From: JBDKFK01 sp039798745
GTDB lineage: Bacteria > Patescibacteriota > Microgenomatia > UBA1406 > GWC2-37-13
Direction of reading: 5' to 3'
Assembly (NCBI GenBank): GCA_039798745.1
Contig: JBDKFK010000006.1
Location: forward strand, 1 to 64,000
DNA: 64,000 nucleotides
Part shown: one piece after another, positions 23,740-32,656 of the stretch
How the letters are laid out: each line of letters starts with the position of its first letter
How positions within the stretch are numbered: the stretch's first letter is position 1
Notes under the pieces: model-generated
Told to the model about the DNA's origin: nothing
What the model saw: the letters and a program-made list of their open reading frames with translations, nothing else
Databases searched by the model: none
Translations under genes and position numbers: made by a program

Positions 23740-24256
23740 ACCACAACAACACAGAAAATATTATGCGCTCAACTATAATATACAGGAACCATCCCTTCGT
23801 GTAATAGATGCCGAGGGAAATCAGGTTGGACTGTTGACAAAAGAAGAGGCGTTACGCATAGCTAGAGAAAAAGAACTGGATCTGGTACTGATCGCCCCCA
23901 AGGCGGTTCCGCCCGTAGCCAAGATAACAGACTTCAAAAAATTCCTGTATCAGGAAGAAAAGAAGCTGAAAGAAGCCAAAAAAGGCATTAAAAAAAGCAT
24001 TGTAAAAGATATTAAACTGTCTCTATTTATCGCTCAGGGAGATCTCGAGCGACTAGAGTCAAAAGCAAAAGAATTTCTCGATGGAGGAAGCCAACTGAGA
24101 CTGAACCTTACGCTTAAGGGCCGTGAAATGGGTAAAAGAGATATGGCCTTTGAGCTTATGAAAAAGTTCATTGCGGCGCTTGGAGACACGACAGTTTCCA
24201 AAGAACCCCGCCAGGAAGGCCGGGTAGTACGCGCAGTACTAGCACGAAAGCGATAA
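23720..24256 (+). CDS. infC: Translation initiation factor IF-3 (non-AUG start)
   Basis: About 174-178 residues, with both IF-3 domains: NYNIQEPSLRVIDAEGNQVGLLTKEEALRIA at the N-terminus, KITDFKKFLYQEEKK as the linker, and LRLNLTLKGREMGKRDMAF in the C-terminal domain. It binds the 30S subunit and proofreads initiation. There is no in-frame ATG before the conserved region. Candidates are TTG at 23720 (20-nt overlap with thrS) and ATT at 23732; E. coli infC is known to use AUU as an autoregulatory start, so ATT is attractive here too. Confidence 0.93.
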   Translation: MRNTIRRPQQHRKYYALNYNIQEPSLRVIDAEGNQVGLLTKEEALRIAREKELDLVLIAPKAVPPVAKITDFKKFLYQEEKKLKEAKKGIKKSIVKDIKLSLFIAQGDLERLESKAKEFLDGGSQLRLNLTLKGREMGKRDMAFELMKKFIAALGDTTVSKEPRQEGRVVRAVLARKR

Positions 24257-24262
24257 ACATGT

Positions 24263-24268
24263 TATAAT
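24263..24268 (+). promoter_or_regulatory. Internal -10 box before rpmI
   Basis: TATAAT, 29 nt before the rpmI ATG, could start a separate rpmI-rplT transcript. Confidence 0.45.
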
Positions 24269-24297
24269 ACGTTTTTTAAGGTATTATTATTACACCT

Positions 24298-24495
24298 ATG
24301 AGGAAACAAAGAACCAATAAAGGAGCCGCAAAACGGTTCAAAGTAACTAAGAACGGCAAACTATTACACAGATCTCACCATCTGCGCCATTTACGCGCTT
24401 CAAAAAGCAAAAGACAGGTACGAAGTCTGAAAAAAATGAAGCTAGTAATAGGCACTGTTGAAAAGAAGATCAAAAGAATGCTGGGTGTGTTATAA
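24298..24495 (+). CDS. rpmI: 50S ribosomal protein L35
   Basis: 65 residues, basic, with the L35 landmarks KTNKGAAKRFKVTKNGKL-like opening (here QRTNKGAAKRFKVTKNGKL) and HLRASKSKRQVRSLKK. Standard infC-rpmI-rplT order. Confidence 0.95.
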   Translation: MRKQRTNKGAAKRFKVTKNGKLLHRSHHLRHLRASKSKRQVRSLKKMKLVIGTVEKKIKRMLGVL

Positions 24496-24531
24496 TACAT
24501 TTGTAAATTTTAATTTCAACTCTTAATTTCT

Positions 24532-24876
24532 ATGGTACGTGTTAAAGGCGGAATGACAACAAGACGCAAGCATAAAAAGACGCTTAAACTGGCATCCGGA
24601 TACTGGATGTCACGCAGTAAACAGATAAAGAAAGCAAAAGAAGCCGTACTCCATGCTGCCGAATACTCCTTCCTGGGAAGAAAGAGACGAAAACGCGATT
24701 TTCGGAGTCTGTGGATAGTAAGAATGAATGCCGCTCTTCGAAAAATCGGCATGACATATAGCACATTTATCCCTCTTCTGAAGAAAAACAATATTGAACT
24801 GGACAGAAAGGTGTTATCACAAGTAGCTGCGGAATTTCCTAGTGTTTTTGAAAAAATCGTTGCCAAGGTGAAATAA
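24532..24876 (+). CDS. rplT: 50S ribosomal protein L20
   Basis: 114 residues. MVRVKGGMTTRRKHKK, GYWMSRSKQIKKAKEAV and RRKRDFRSLWIVRMNAALR match L20 throughout. It binds 23S rRNA during early 50S assembly and in many bacteria represses its own operon. Normal length and neighbours. Confidence 0.97.
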   Translation: MVRVKGGMTTRRKHKKTLKLASGYWMSRSKQIKKAKEAVLHAAEYSFLGRKRRKRDFRSLWIVRMNAALRKIGMTYSTFIPLLKKNNIELDRKVLSQVAAEFPSVFEKIVAKVK

Positions 24877-24923
24877 GCTTATCTCATCTTGCATCCGCAC
24901 CCCCTCTCTGGTTCAATATATAT

Positions 24924-25970
24924 ATGAAGGACATAGAGAATCTTCTTACTACATTTCGTGACCGCCTTCACGGCATTCAATCACTACACGATCTTGAACA
25001 ACTTACCATAGCCTATCTTGGACGACAAGGTGTAGTGAATGATCATATGCAGAAGCTTAAAGACCTTGCTCCCGATGAAAAGAAAGAATTTGGAAAACGC
25101 ATGAACGAAGCAAAAAAACATATAGAGATAGCTCTTCAGGAAAAAAAATCGGCGATCATGGCCAGAGATGAGTCTGAACACACCGTCGACATAACACTCC
25201 CCGGTACTGCGTATCCACGAGGTAGTCTTCATCTGGTTACCTACGCCGTAGAAGAAATAACCCGCATCTTCAGCCGTCTGGGCTTTATACGGGTAACCTA
25301 CCCGGAAGTGGAGTGGGAATACTTCGCCTTCGATTCGCTGAATATGCCAAAAAACCATCCCGGCCGTGATGATTTTGAAACCTTCTTTGTAAACGGAGCA
25401 CCCGACCCCAACTACGGTAAAATGATAATGTCACCCCATACATCATCCGGACAAGTACGTGAAATGATGCGGGTAAAACAACCTCCTATACGAATGATAA
25501 GCATTGGCAAATGCTACCGGCCAAACTGGAGTACTAAACATGTGCCCATGTTCCACCAGTTCGAATCGCTCTGCGTGGATCGCGGCATTAACATAACCAA
25601 CCTCAAAGGCACCATAGATTATTTTGTAAAAGAATTTTTCGGTGAACACCGTGAAACACGTCTGAGACCTCATCACTTTCAGTTTACTGAGCCCTCATTT
25701 GAGGTAGATATAACCTGCGATGTCTGCGGCGGCAGCGGAGAGATCGATGGTGCAAAATGCAAGGTATGTAAACAGGGATGGCTGGAGCTTGCAGGAGCAG
25801 GAATGGTACATCCCAATGTACTCAAAGAAGGGGGTATAAACCCCGACGAGTATAGTGGTTGGGCGTTTGCGTTTGGCCTGGAGCGCATTATGATGATGAA
25901 AGAGGGGTTGAAACTGGATGATATGCGAGTGCTCTATAGTGGTGATATACGATTTCTGGAACAGTTTTAA
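24924..25970 (+). CDS. pheS: Phenylalanyl-tRNA synthetase alpha subunit
   Basis: 348 residues: N-terminal coiled-coil arm (about 1-90), then the class II core with motif 2 (SIGKCYRPNWSTKHVPMFHQFESL) and motif 3 (GWAFAFGLERIMMMKEGL). An insertion with two CxxC pairs (DVCGGSGEIDGAKCKVCKQGW) before LAGAGMVHP may bind zinc. Forms the alpha2-beta2 enzyme with PheT, 2 nt downstream. Confidence 0.97.
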   Translation: MKDIENLLTTFRDRLHGIQSLHDLEQLTIAYLGRQGVVNDHMQKLKDLAPDEKKEFGKRMNEAKKHIEIALQEKKSAIMARDESEHTVDITLPGTAYPRGSLHLVTYAVEEITRIFSRLGFIRVTYPEVEWEYFAFDSLNMPKNHPGRDDFETFFVNGAPDPNYGKMIMSPHTSSGQVREMMRVKQPPIRMISIGKCYRPNWSTKHVPMFHQFESLCVDRGINITNLKGTIDYFVKEFFGEHRETRLRPHHFQFTEPSFEVDITCDVCGGSGEIDGAKCKVCKQGWLELAGAGMVHPNVLKEGGINPDEYSGWAFAFGLERIMMMKEGLKLDDMRVLYSGDIRFLEQF

Positions 25971-25972
25971 CT

Positions 25973-27973
25973 ATGAATATAAAAATAACATACAAATGGT
26001 TACTCGATTATCTGGCTACCGATGCCAGCGCATATGAGCTGCAAAAATATCTGTCACTCTGCGGACCTTCTGTGGAGACCGTTGAAAAAGTAGGCGATGA
26101 CTATGTCCTTGATATAGAGATAACTTCAAACAGAGTAGATATGGCCTCGGTCTATGGCATAGCGCAGGAAGCACTGGCCATACTACCTCAGTTTGGAAAA
26201 AGCGCGAAGATAATGCTAAATCCTCTTGATAAATACCGTCTTAATTTTGTAACCCGTGAACTGGGCGCCGAACTTCCACTTCATGTGAAAATAGAGAACC
26301 AACATCTTGTTTCACGGTTTACTACTGTCATTCTGGATAATGTAACAGTCGGACCATCGCCGGAGTTTATGAAAAAACGACTGGAACAATGTGACGTGCG
26401 ATCTATTAACAATGTGGTTGATATATCCAACTATCTCATGCTTTCACTAGGGCAGCCGACACACATGTTTGATTATGACAAGATTGGAAAGGCCACGATG
26501 ATACTTCGGGAAAGCAAACAGGGTGAAAAAATAACCACCCTTGACGGAAAAGAATTTGAGTTACCAGGCGCAGATATAGTAATAGAAGATGGTGACGGCA
26601 ATCTCATAGATCTTTGCGGTATCATGGGCGGCCAAAACTCTGCAGTAACCGAAGACACAAAACGGGTTGTATTGTTTGTACAGACCTATGACAAAGTACG
26701 TATACGAAGAACCTCAATGACAACCGGACAGCGCTCCATGGCCGCAACCTATTTTGAAAAAGACCTCGATGAAGAACGGGTAATACCAACGCTCGTATAT
26801 GGCCTCGAACTTCTGGAGCACCATGCAAACGCCAGGCAGGCGTCTCCGCTCCAAGATATATATCCAGATCCCTCACCTACCAAAACAGTTACTATCTCGG
26901 CAGCTGAAATACGCAAAGTGATGGGCGTTGAGTTAGAGGACGACCGTATTGCCATGATTCTGGAAAACCTCGGATTTGAGGTTAAAAATTTTGCGGGTAA
27001 CTATGAAATTACGGTGCCTTCGTGGAGAAAAAATGATATTGCTCTGAAAGAGGATATCGTCGAAGAAGTAGCCCGTGTATACGGATACCACAATCTACCC
27101 AACACAATCCAGCCGACAGTTTATGTGAAACAGCCAAAAGAGCTTGATCTACTTTTCCATTATCAGCTAAAAATAAAGGATTTACTTAAAAATGTAGGAC
27201 TGCATGAGGTCATGAACTACTCTATGATATCCAAAGAACTCATAGATACGCTAGGATACAGCGATCAGGAGCATCTATTTCTCACAAATACAATTTCTGA
27301 AGAAATAAAGTATCTTCGCCGATCTCTCCTGCCGTCGTTTGTAAAAATAATGAAGGAAAATGAGGGCAGACGTGAAAACCTCAAATACTTTGAGATAGCC
27401 AAAACCTATATTCCCCGCAAAACAGGACTACCCGCAGAAGAATTTTGTCTGGCAATAGGCGTAAACACAAGTTTTTGGGATCTAAAAGGGATACTGGATC
27501 TTCTCATAGATGAACTGCATATAGAGAATGTAACGGTTAGAAACGGCACAAACCCGCTCTTCGCGGATAATATGCAGGGCGAGATGGTAACAGGAAATAA
27601 AGTTCTGGGAACATTTGGAAAACTAAAGCCGGTATATAAGGACCGGGTAGAGCTTACAAAGGATATTTATCTGGCAGAGCTCGCGTTTACACCATTCATA
27701 GAAAAAGCAAAATTGCTTCCCACCTACGTGCCTCCGATCGCATATAGTGTTATAAAACTTGACCTTACACTACAGCAAAGCAAGAATCTAGGTTATGCTG
27801 AACTTGAAGCTCTGGCTTACAAAACATCGTATCTGCTACGCTCTGTGGAGCTGATAGACCGGTATAACGATAAACTTACGCTGCGTTTTTATTTCGGGGC
27901 GACCGACCGGAATATAACCGAAGGAGACGCAAAGATGGAACTGGCTCGCATTAATACATTATTAAAATCATGA
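25973..27973 (+). CDS. pheT: Phenylalanyl-tRNA synthetase beta subunit, short form
   Basis: 666 residues versus about 790. After the N-terminal YKWLLDYLATD...GPSVETVEKVGDDYV the sequence goes straight to DIEITSNRVDMASVYGIAQEAL, so the EMAP-II-like OB-fold tRNA-binding domain is missing. The B3/B4 editing part, B5 (LKEDIVEEVARVYGYHNLP), catalytic-like core and C-terminal FDX-ACB domain (from about PPIAYSVIKLDLTL) are present. Its stop overlaps the next Nudix gene by 4 nt (ATGA). Confidence 0.95.
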   Translation: MNIKITYKWLLDYLATDASAYELQKYLSLCGPSVETVEKVGDDYVLDIEITSNRVDMASVYGIAQEALAILPQFGKSAKIMLNPLDKYRLNFVTRELGAELPLHVKIENQHLVSRFTTVILDNVTVGPSPEFMKKRLEQCDVRSINNVVDISNYLMLSLGQPTHMFDYDKIGKATMILRESKQGEKITTLDGKEFELPGADIVIEDGDGNLIDLCGIMGGQNSAVTEDTKRVVLFVQTYDKVRIRRTSMTTGQRSMAATYFEKDLDEERVIPTLVYGLELLEHHANARQASPLQDIYPDPSPTKTVTISAAEIRKVMGVELEDDRIAMILENLGFEVKNFAGNYEITVPSWRKNDIALKEDIVEEVARVYGYHNLPNTIQPTVYVKQPKELDLLFHYQLKIKDLLKNVGLHEVMNYSMISKELIDTLGYSDQEHLFLTNTISEEIKYLRRSLLPSFVKIMKENEGRRENLKYFEIAKTYIPRKTGLPAEEFCLAIGVNTSFWDLKGILDLLIDELHIENVTVRNGTNPLFADNMQGEMVTGNKVLGTFGKLKPVYKDRVELTKDIYLAELAFTPFIEKAKLLPTYVPPIAYSVIKLDLTLQQSKNLGYAELEALAYKTSYLLRSVELIDRYNDKLTLRFYFGATDRNITEGDAKMELARINTLLKS

Positions 27974-28476
27974 CTATGTTGGATAAATTTTTAGTAATAC
28001 TGGCAGTAGCCGCGTTTATACAGCGCGAGGATGGACGGATTCTGATTGTTAAAAAATCAAAAGAGGAAAAGGTAGATGGGGGTCTCTGGACAGTGCCCGG
28101 AGGAAAAGTCGATCCCGATGAGCATATTATTGCCGCGCTGAAACGTGAAACAAAAGAAGAGTGCAATCTGGATATAGAGAGTTATGGCTGGCTAAATGAA
28201 GATGTATTTGAAAGTGGCGGTAAATATTTTCATGGACATCATTTTATCTGCAGTGTGTCCAACCCAGAAGATGTTAAGCTTGAGAAAAAACTGCTCGAGT
28301 TTCAGTGGGTAAACGGCGAGGAACTAGGCGCCTACGAATTTCACCCGAATATTCGTAAGGAACTGGAGTATATTTTGTCCGACGATAGCTGCTGTGGTGA
28401 CGAAGGTGAATGTGCCCATGGTGAAGAAGAGTGCTGTGGAGGAGTAGGCGGCGAAGGGTGCCATTGCGGAAAATAA
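27970..28476 (+). CDS. Nudix hydrolase with Cys-rich tail
   Basis: 168 residues. Nudix box GGKVDPDEHIIAALKRETKEEC near residues 44-65. After the usual end of the domain (near residue 137) a tail of about 30 residues holds seven Cys and two His among Gly/Glu (SCCGDEGEC, EECCGG, GCHCGK), a likely metal-binding segment I have not seen in standard Nudix proteins. Translationally coupled to pheT. Confidence 0.8.
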   Translation: MTMLDKFLVILAVAAFIQREDGRILIVKKSKEEKVDGGLWTVPGGKVDPDEHIIAALKRETKEECNLDIESYGWLNEDVFESGGKYFHGHHFICSVSNPEDVKLEKKLLEFQWVNGEELGAYEFHPNIRKELEYILSDDSCCGDEGECAHGEEECCGGVGGEGCHCGK

Positions 28477-28479
28477 CAT

Positions 28480-28986
28480 ATGGAAAAAATAGATATACTC
28501 GATGAAAACATGAATGTCCTCTACGCGTGCGACAAAAGCGAGGCGCACGAAAAGGGGTTGTTGCATGCCACCGTGATAGCCGAAGTGCACACCTCAAAAG
28601 GCGAGTGGATGCTGGTAAAACAGGCAGATAATAAACAGGATCCGGGACAGTATGTATCACCTGTGGGAGGTCATGTCGGATCAGGAGAATCAATAGAAGA
28701 TGCTCTGAGACGCGAAACAGAGGAAGAGATAGGTCTAAAGAACTTTACGTATAAACAGGTAGGAAAAGCTATATTTAACCGACAAGTACGAAACCATCAG
28801 GAACATCATTACTTTGTAGTCTATGAGCTCTATACGGATGAAAAACCTGTGCTCAACGATGAATCAGTAGCGTATGAATACTTTTCAACCGAAGAGTTGA
28901 AAAAACAGTATAAAGAGAGTCCAAAAAAATTTGGCGACGCCTTTCATTTTGTGGTAGAAACCTTCTATAAAGATCTGCTTACATAA
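28480..28986 (+). CDS. Nudix hydrolase, IPP-isomerase-like type
   Basis: 168 residues. It opens EKIDILDENMNVLYACDKSEAHEKGLLHATVIAEV, as in YfcD/IDI-like Nudix proteins, with the box GGHVGSGESIEDALRRETEEEIG near residue 62. Substrate unknown. Begins 3 nt after the preceding Nudix gene and is likely cotranscribed with it. Confidence 0.8.
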   Translation: MEKIDILDENMNVLYACDKSEAHEKGLLHATVIAEVHTSKGEWMLVKQADNKQDPGQYVSPVGGHVGSGESIEDALRRETEEEIGLKNFTYKQVGKAIFNRQVRNHQEHHYFVVYELYTDEKPVLNDESVAYEYFSTEELKKQYKESPKKFGDAFHFVVETFYKDLLT

Positions 28987-28994
28987 AGTTAAGC

Positions 28995-29018
28995 GGGACC
29001 GGTGTAAACACCGGCCCC
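28995..29018. terminator. Hairpin ending the thrS-pheT-nudix run
   Basis: GGG-A-CCGGTGT pairs with ACACCGG-CCC around a 2-3 nt loop, just after the last Nudix gene. No T-run follows on the plus strand. Confidence 0.55.
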
Positions 29019-29095
29019 ACTGGACATATACATGGCATCTGAGCAGACCAGCGAATGGTCTACACTAATGCCGGATATGATACCCTTGCCGAAAA

Positions 29096-29683
29096 CTACC
29101 GCGACATACGGCCGCGGCGACGCACAAGCATCTCGATCACATCGACGAGATCGTGATACTCCATGCGAAACTCGCATCGCTCATAATCATTATCCTCGAA
29201 AGAAAAATCGAACGGCAATGTGAGCACCACATCCGGAGATCGTTCGAGATCCCAAGTTGCGGTTACCGCGCGGCGATGATCCATACGGAACACACCCAGA
29301 CTGAGTGCGGTCCGTGAGATCGACATCGAAGCGGTTCCGGCGCGCTTTGAGAGCGCGTGTTGAAACCGATCGAGCTGAGATGAGTTGATCACAAATCGTA
29401 GGCTGTGCTGCTTGGGCGCAGCGTTCTCAATCGACTGCTCCAGTTCTAGATGGAGCAGAAGAATTTTGCCCGCGCTGTCGTGATCAAGTTGCAGGGTAAG
29501 ATGCCCGCACAACATGTGAACTTCGTCCTGAGACGTGAGCTGGATAAGCTCCTCGAGGCCAGGGCCGACTGCGTCGGCATAGGCCTGATCGAGAGCGTCA
29601 AGCTCTACATCGGGGACATCATCTTCGTCGAACGGGGGTTCGGCGTACACACGAAACAGGGGCAGAACGATCCTCATCTGCAT
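29096..29683 (-). CDS. Hypothetical 195-aa protein
   Basis: Not recognised. A soluble acidic protein with no Cys pairs, signal or membrane segment; DEDDVPDVELDALDQAY near the start is strongly acidic, and the C-terminus is helical and Arg-rich. AAAGGAG lies 7 nt before the ATG, and a leader hairpin (29716-29732) stands upstream. It is visibly G+C-rich compared with its neighbours. Confidence 0.6.
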   Translation of the reverse strand: MQMRIVLPLFRVYAEPPFDEDDVPDVELDALDQAYADAVGPGLEELIQLTSQDEVHMLCGHLTLQLDHDSAGKILLLHLELEQSIENAAPKQHSLRFVINSSQLDRFQHALSKRAGTASMSISRTALSLGVFRMDHRRAVTATWDLERSPDVVLTLPFDFSFEDNDYERCEFRMEYHDLVDVIEMLVRRRGRMSR

Positions 29684-29715
29684 GTGGTGGCTCCTTTCAT
29701 AATAACCGATACTAC

Positions 29716-29732
29716 GTTCCCGTTGCGGGAAC
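29716..29732 (-). promoter_or_regulatory. Leader hairpin of the 195-aa gene
   Basis: GTTCCCG pairs with CGGGAAC around a 3-nt loop, between a minus-strand TATAAT (near 29790) and the AAAGGAG site. Confidence 0.55.
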
Positions 29733-29871
29733 AGAGGATGGATAGAGGAAAGTGCCGGGGGGCCTTTTGCAAAGGTACGAACAGAATTATAACATATTAT
29801 AAGTCATACATAAACAGTATGTACTACCTCTCTTCATCTTAAAAATGAGCAATATTAGCTATAATATGATC

Positions 29872-30780
29872 ATGAACTATAATCCTCAACTTGTCTCGTT
29901 TGTGAGTACGGATAATCTCAAACTTCCGGGATTACTGTATGAAGCAGAAAACCAGTCTAAATCTGTTCTTCTCTATCTGCATGGAAACGGGAGTTCCTCG
30001 GTTTTTTATAACGCCAAATATATGAATATTATGGCTGAAACTCTGAATAGAAGAAACATTTCATTTTTTCCGTTTAATAATAGGGGAGCGCACTATATAA
30101 AAACACTGAAGCGCGAGACAAACGGTGTGGTAGAACGACTTATGTACGGGACAGCATACGAGCTAATAAAAGACTGTATCTACGATATTGACGGAGCGTT
30201 ATCATACCTGCTTACCCGCGGATATACCACATTCTATCTTGCAGGTATGTCAACAGGTGCCAATAAAATATGCGTGTATAACAAATACAAACCCGATAAC
30301 CCGATCCGTAAATATATTCTGTTGAGCGGAGGAGATGATACCGGGCTATACTATGACGCTCTGGGAAAAGATCTATTTTATAAAGCTCTCAGTGAAAGTC
30401 ACAATGCAACTGCCAACGGACGCGGCATGGAGATGGTTTCGCGCGAAATGGTAGACTATCCATTTTCGAATCAGTCTTTATACGATACTATTAACCCTGA
30501 CGGCGATTACAATATATTTCCGTTCAACGAAACAATGCATAACCTAGGGCTTTCAAAAAAGAAACTATTTTCTGAGTTTGCGGCGATAACCAAACCTATG
30601 CTGGTGGTGTATGGAGAAGTTGATGAGTACTGCTATGGAAATGTACCTGCGTGTGTGGAGATACTCAAAAAACATACTGCAGGGAAACAGAATAGTACAT
30701 ATGCCATAATCCCGCAGGCCGATCACGGCTTTACCGGAAAAGAACAGGAACAGGCAGATTTGATAGCTGCGTGGTTATAA
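29872..30780 (+). CDS. Alpha/beta hydrolase
   Basis: 302 residues. LLYLHGNGSSSVFYNAKYM gives the oxyanion region, LAGMSTGANK the nucleophile elbow (GxSxG), GEVDEYC the acidic residue and QADHGFTG the catalytic His. A serine hydrolase or esterase of the DUF1749-like type; substrate unknown. Start chosen at 29872 because TATAAT (29860-29865) ends 6 nt before it; in-frame codons at 29845 and 29866 are alternatives. Confidence 0.75.
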   Translation: MNYNPQLVSFVSTDNLKLPGLLYEAENQSKSVLLYLHGNGSSSVFYNAKYMNIMAETLNRRNISFFPFNNRGAHYIKTLKRETNGVVERLMYGTAYELIKDCIYDIDGALSYLLTRGYTTFYLAGMSTGANKICVYNKYKPDNPIRKYILLSGGDDTGLYYDALGKDLFYKALSESHNATANGRGMEMVSREMVDYPFSNQSLYDTINPDGDYNIFPFNETMHNLGLSKKKLFSEFAAITKPMLVVYGEVDEYCYGNVPACVEILKKHTAGKQNSTYAIIPQADHGFTGKEQEQADLIAAWL

Positions 30781-30811
30781 GCCACAACACGAGGTATAAT
30801 ATCAACTACGT

Positions 30812-32518
30812 ATGATGAAACATGTATTTGCGAAACTGGCGGATACGAAAACATCAAAACTAAGACTGGGGATACTCCTTCTTTGCATCTTCATATTTTT
30901 GGTTCATAGCTCTTATATATTTAATACATTTGTCTGGCTTGATCACGGAGATATAGAAGGTGCACGGGCTCTTGTGCCCTTTAACGGACTCGTCACTGCC
31001 TTTCTTCAGCGCTTTGGTGAAACAAGTTTTTACAGACCACTTGTCTCGGTCGCGCATTTGATTGATGCCACGCTGTATGGACTATGGGCGCCGGGATTTC
31101 ATATCACAAATATACTGTGGCACATAGCAGCCGCGGTGGCAGCTCCGCTGTTTATTTCGGCATTTTTTCCGCTCTCTGTACTGGAATTTTTTATCGTGAT
31201 GATTGTGTTTGGTGTACATCCGCTGTCATGGCTTCCTGTTGGGGCTATATCGTACAGGCAGGAAATAATGGTATCGGTGTTTACCTATCTTGCGGTATAC
31301 CTGCACTCCCGAACCCGGATAACGGGCAGCAGACTATATGGAGTACTGACACTAGTAACAATACTGTTAGCACTTTTTTCTAAAGAAACGGCCGTATTCT
31401 GGATACCTGCGTATATAGGAATATGGGAAATCTATAACCATGAACGTAACAAAATAATAATTATAAACCACACTGCATTTCTTGCGTCGGAAGGATTTGC
31501 GCTAGCATTGTACTGTCTATTACGCGTATACGCGGTACCAGAAATATGGAAAACACAGGGGCTGTCAGTATCACTTATGCAGATGGCATTTGCGAGATTA
31601 TACGTAGTGGGTAGTGCGTTAGCCGGGCTAATACTACCCTTGAAACCAGCTCTAAGCGATGCGGTGCCGCTTATTCCCGGCCCTCATGCGTATGTTATGT
31701 TAGCTTTGGTGTGTATAGCATTGTACGGAACATATCTGAGGAAACATCCGCAGCTTAACAGCTGGAATCTGGCGTGTATTATGTTAGGAATTGCTTTGTT
31801 ACCTGCCCTCAACCTCATACCGCTTCCACGGTTTAACTCTCCTCACTACGCCTATTTTGCTGTTCCGGTTGTCGGATTGTTCGCTGTACTTGCGATGCGT
31901 CAGAAAAAAATAACAAAGATAGTAATGATTGGACTGGTATTGTGGTTGATTGCCGCGTCTATCGTCACATATTCTTCGGGGCCTAGGTTTCATGACGATG
32001 TAACATTGTTTAAAGCCGAAGTACAACATGACCCTATGTTTCTGGAGGGGCAGTATTACCTGGGATATTATTACTGGCAGCATAAGGATTACAAAAGAGC
32101 AGAAACTTATTTTAAGGCCGCAATGCCTGATGACTATACATATGTGGCTTATGTTGATAGATCGGCACTATATATAAACTACGCCGGTATACTCCTCATG
32201 CAGAACCGTCTTAAGGAAGCAGAACTGTATTTACAAAAATCACAACAGTATTCGACACTCTCAATGAAACCATTGATCATATACAATTTGGCGCTAATTG
32301 CTTCCAAACAAAAAAACTATGATAAAGTCGCAAGGCTGCTTACTCAGAATGATATACGATGGAACAGAGCTGAACCTCTCTTATTACAAGCAGACGCGTT
32401 GTACAGAATAGGTAAAAAGAAGGAGGCGATTGCGGTACTAAAAAAGAATCTGTCTCTGTTTAACAAAACGCAACAGACACTGGTACAGAAACTGATTGAG
32501 AGTGAAGCAACAAAATGA
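30812..32518 (+). CDS. Multi-pass membrane protein with C-terminal TPR (GT-C/TMTC-like)
   Basis: 568 residues: about ten transmembrane helices with an acidic first loop (WLDHGDIEGARAL) and YRPLVSVAHLIDATLYGLWAPGFHITNILWH, which resembles protein O-mannosyltransferase-like GT-C enzymes; then three to four TPR units from about residue 400. It probably transfers sugars from a lipid carrier on the outer face of the membrane, though this is inferred from the fold. TATAAT is 11 nt upstream. Confidence 0.65.
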   Translation: MMKHVFAKLADTKTSKLRLGILLLCIFIFLVHSSYIFNTFVWLDHGDIEGARALVPFNGLVTAFLQRFGETSFYRPLVSVAHLIDATLYGLWAPGFHITNILWHIAAAVAAPLFISAFFPLSVLEFFIVMIVFGVHPLSWLPVGAISYRQEIMVSVFTYLAVYLHSRTRITGSRLYGVLTLVTILLALFSKETAVFWIPAYIGIWEIYNHERNKIIIINHTAFLASEGFALALYCLLRVYAVPEIWKTQGLSVSLMQMAFARLYVVGSALAGLILPLKPALSDAVPLIPGPHAYVMLALVCIALYGTYLRKHPQLNSWNLACIMLGIALLPALNLIPLPRFNSPHYAYFAVPVVGLFAVLAMRQKKITKIVMIGLVLWLIAASIVTYSSGPRFHDDVTLFKAEVQHDPMFLEGQYYLGYYYWQHKDYKRAETYFKAAMPDDYTYVAYVDRSALYINYAGILLMQNRLKEAELYLQKSQQYSTLSMKPLIIYNLALIASKQKNYDKVARLLTQNDIRWNRAEPLLLQADALYRIGKKKEAIAVLKKNLSLFNKTQQTLVQKLIESEATK

Positions 32519-32525
32519 TTTTATT

Positions 32526-32634
32526 TGTCATTGCGAGCGATCCTGCATACAGAGGATCGCGCGGCAATCTTTACAAGAAGATACCGTTACGTGTCAAGAT
32601 TGCTTCGCTTCATGTTAGTATGCTCGCAATGACA
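32526..32634. repeat. REP-like interspersed palindromic repeat
   Basis: TGTCATTGCGAGC at the left end is the exact inverse of GCTCGCAATGACA at the right end, with internal inverted GGCAATCTT / AAGATTGC. This is the widely seen 'GTCATTGCGAG' type of non-autonomous palindromic repeat. Only one copy was found in the window. Confidence 0.85.
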
Positions 32635-32656
32635 TGAGTTATAATATACATAACAT

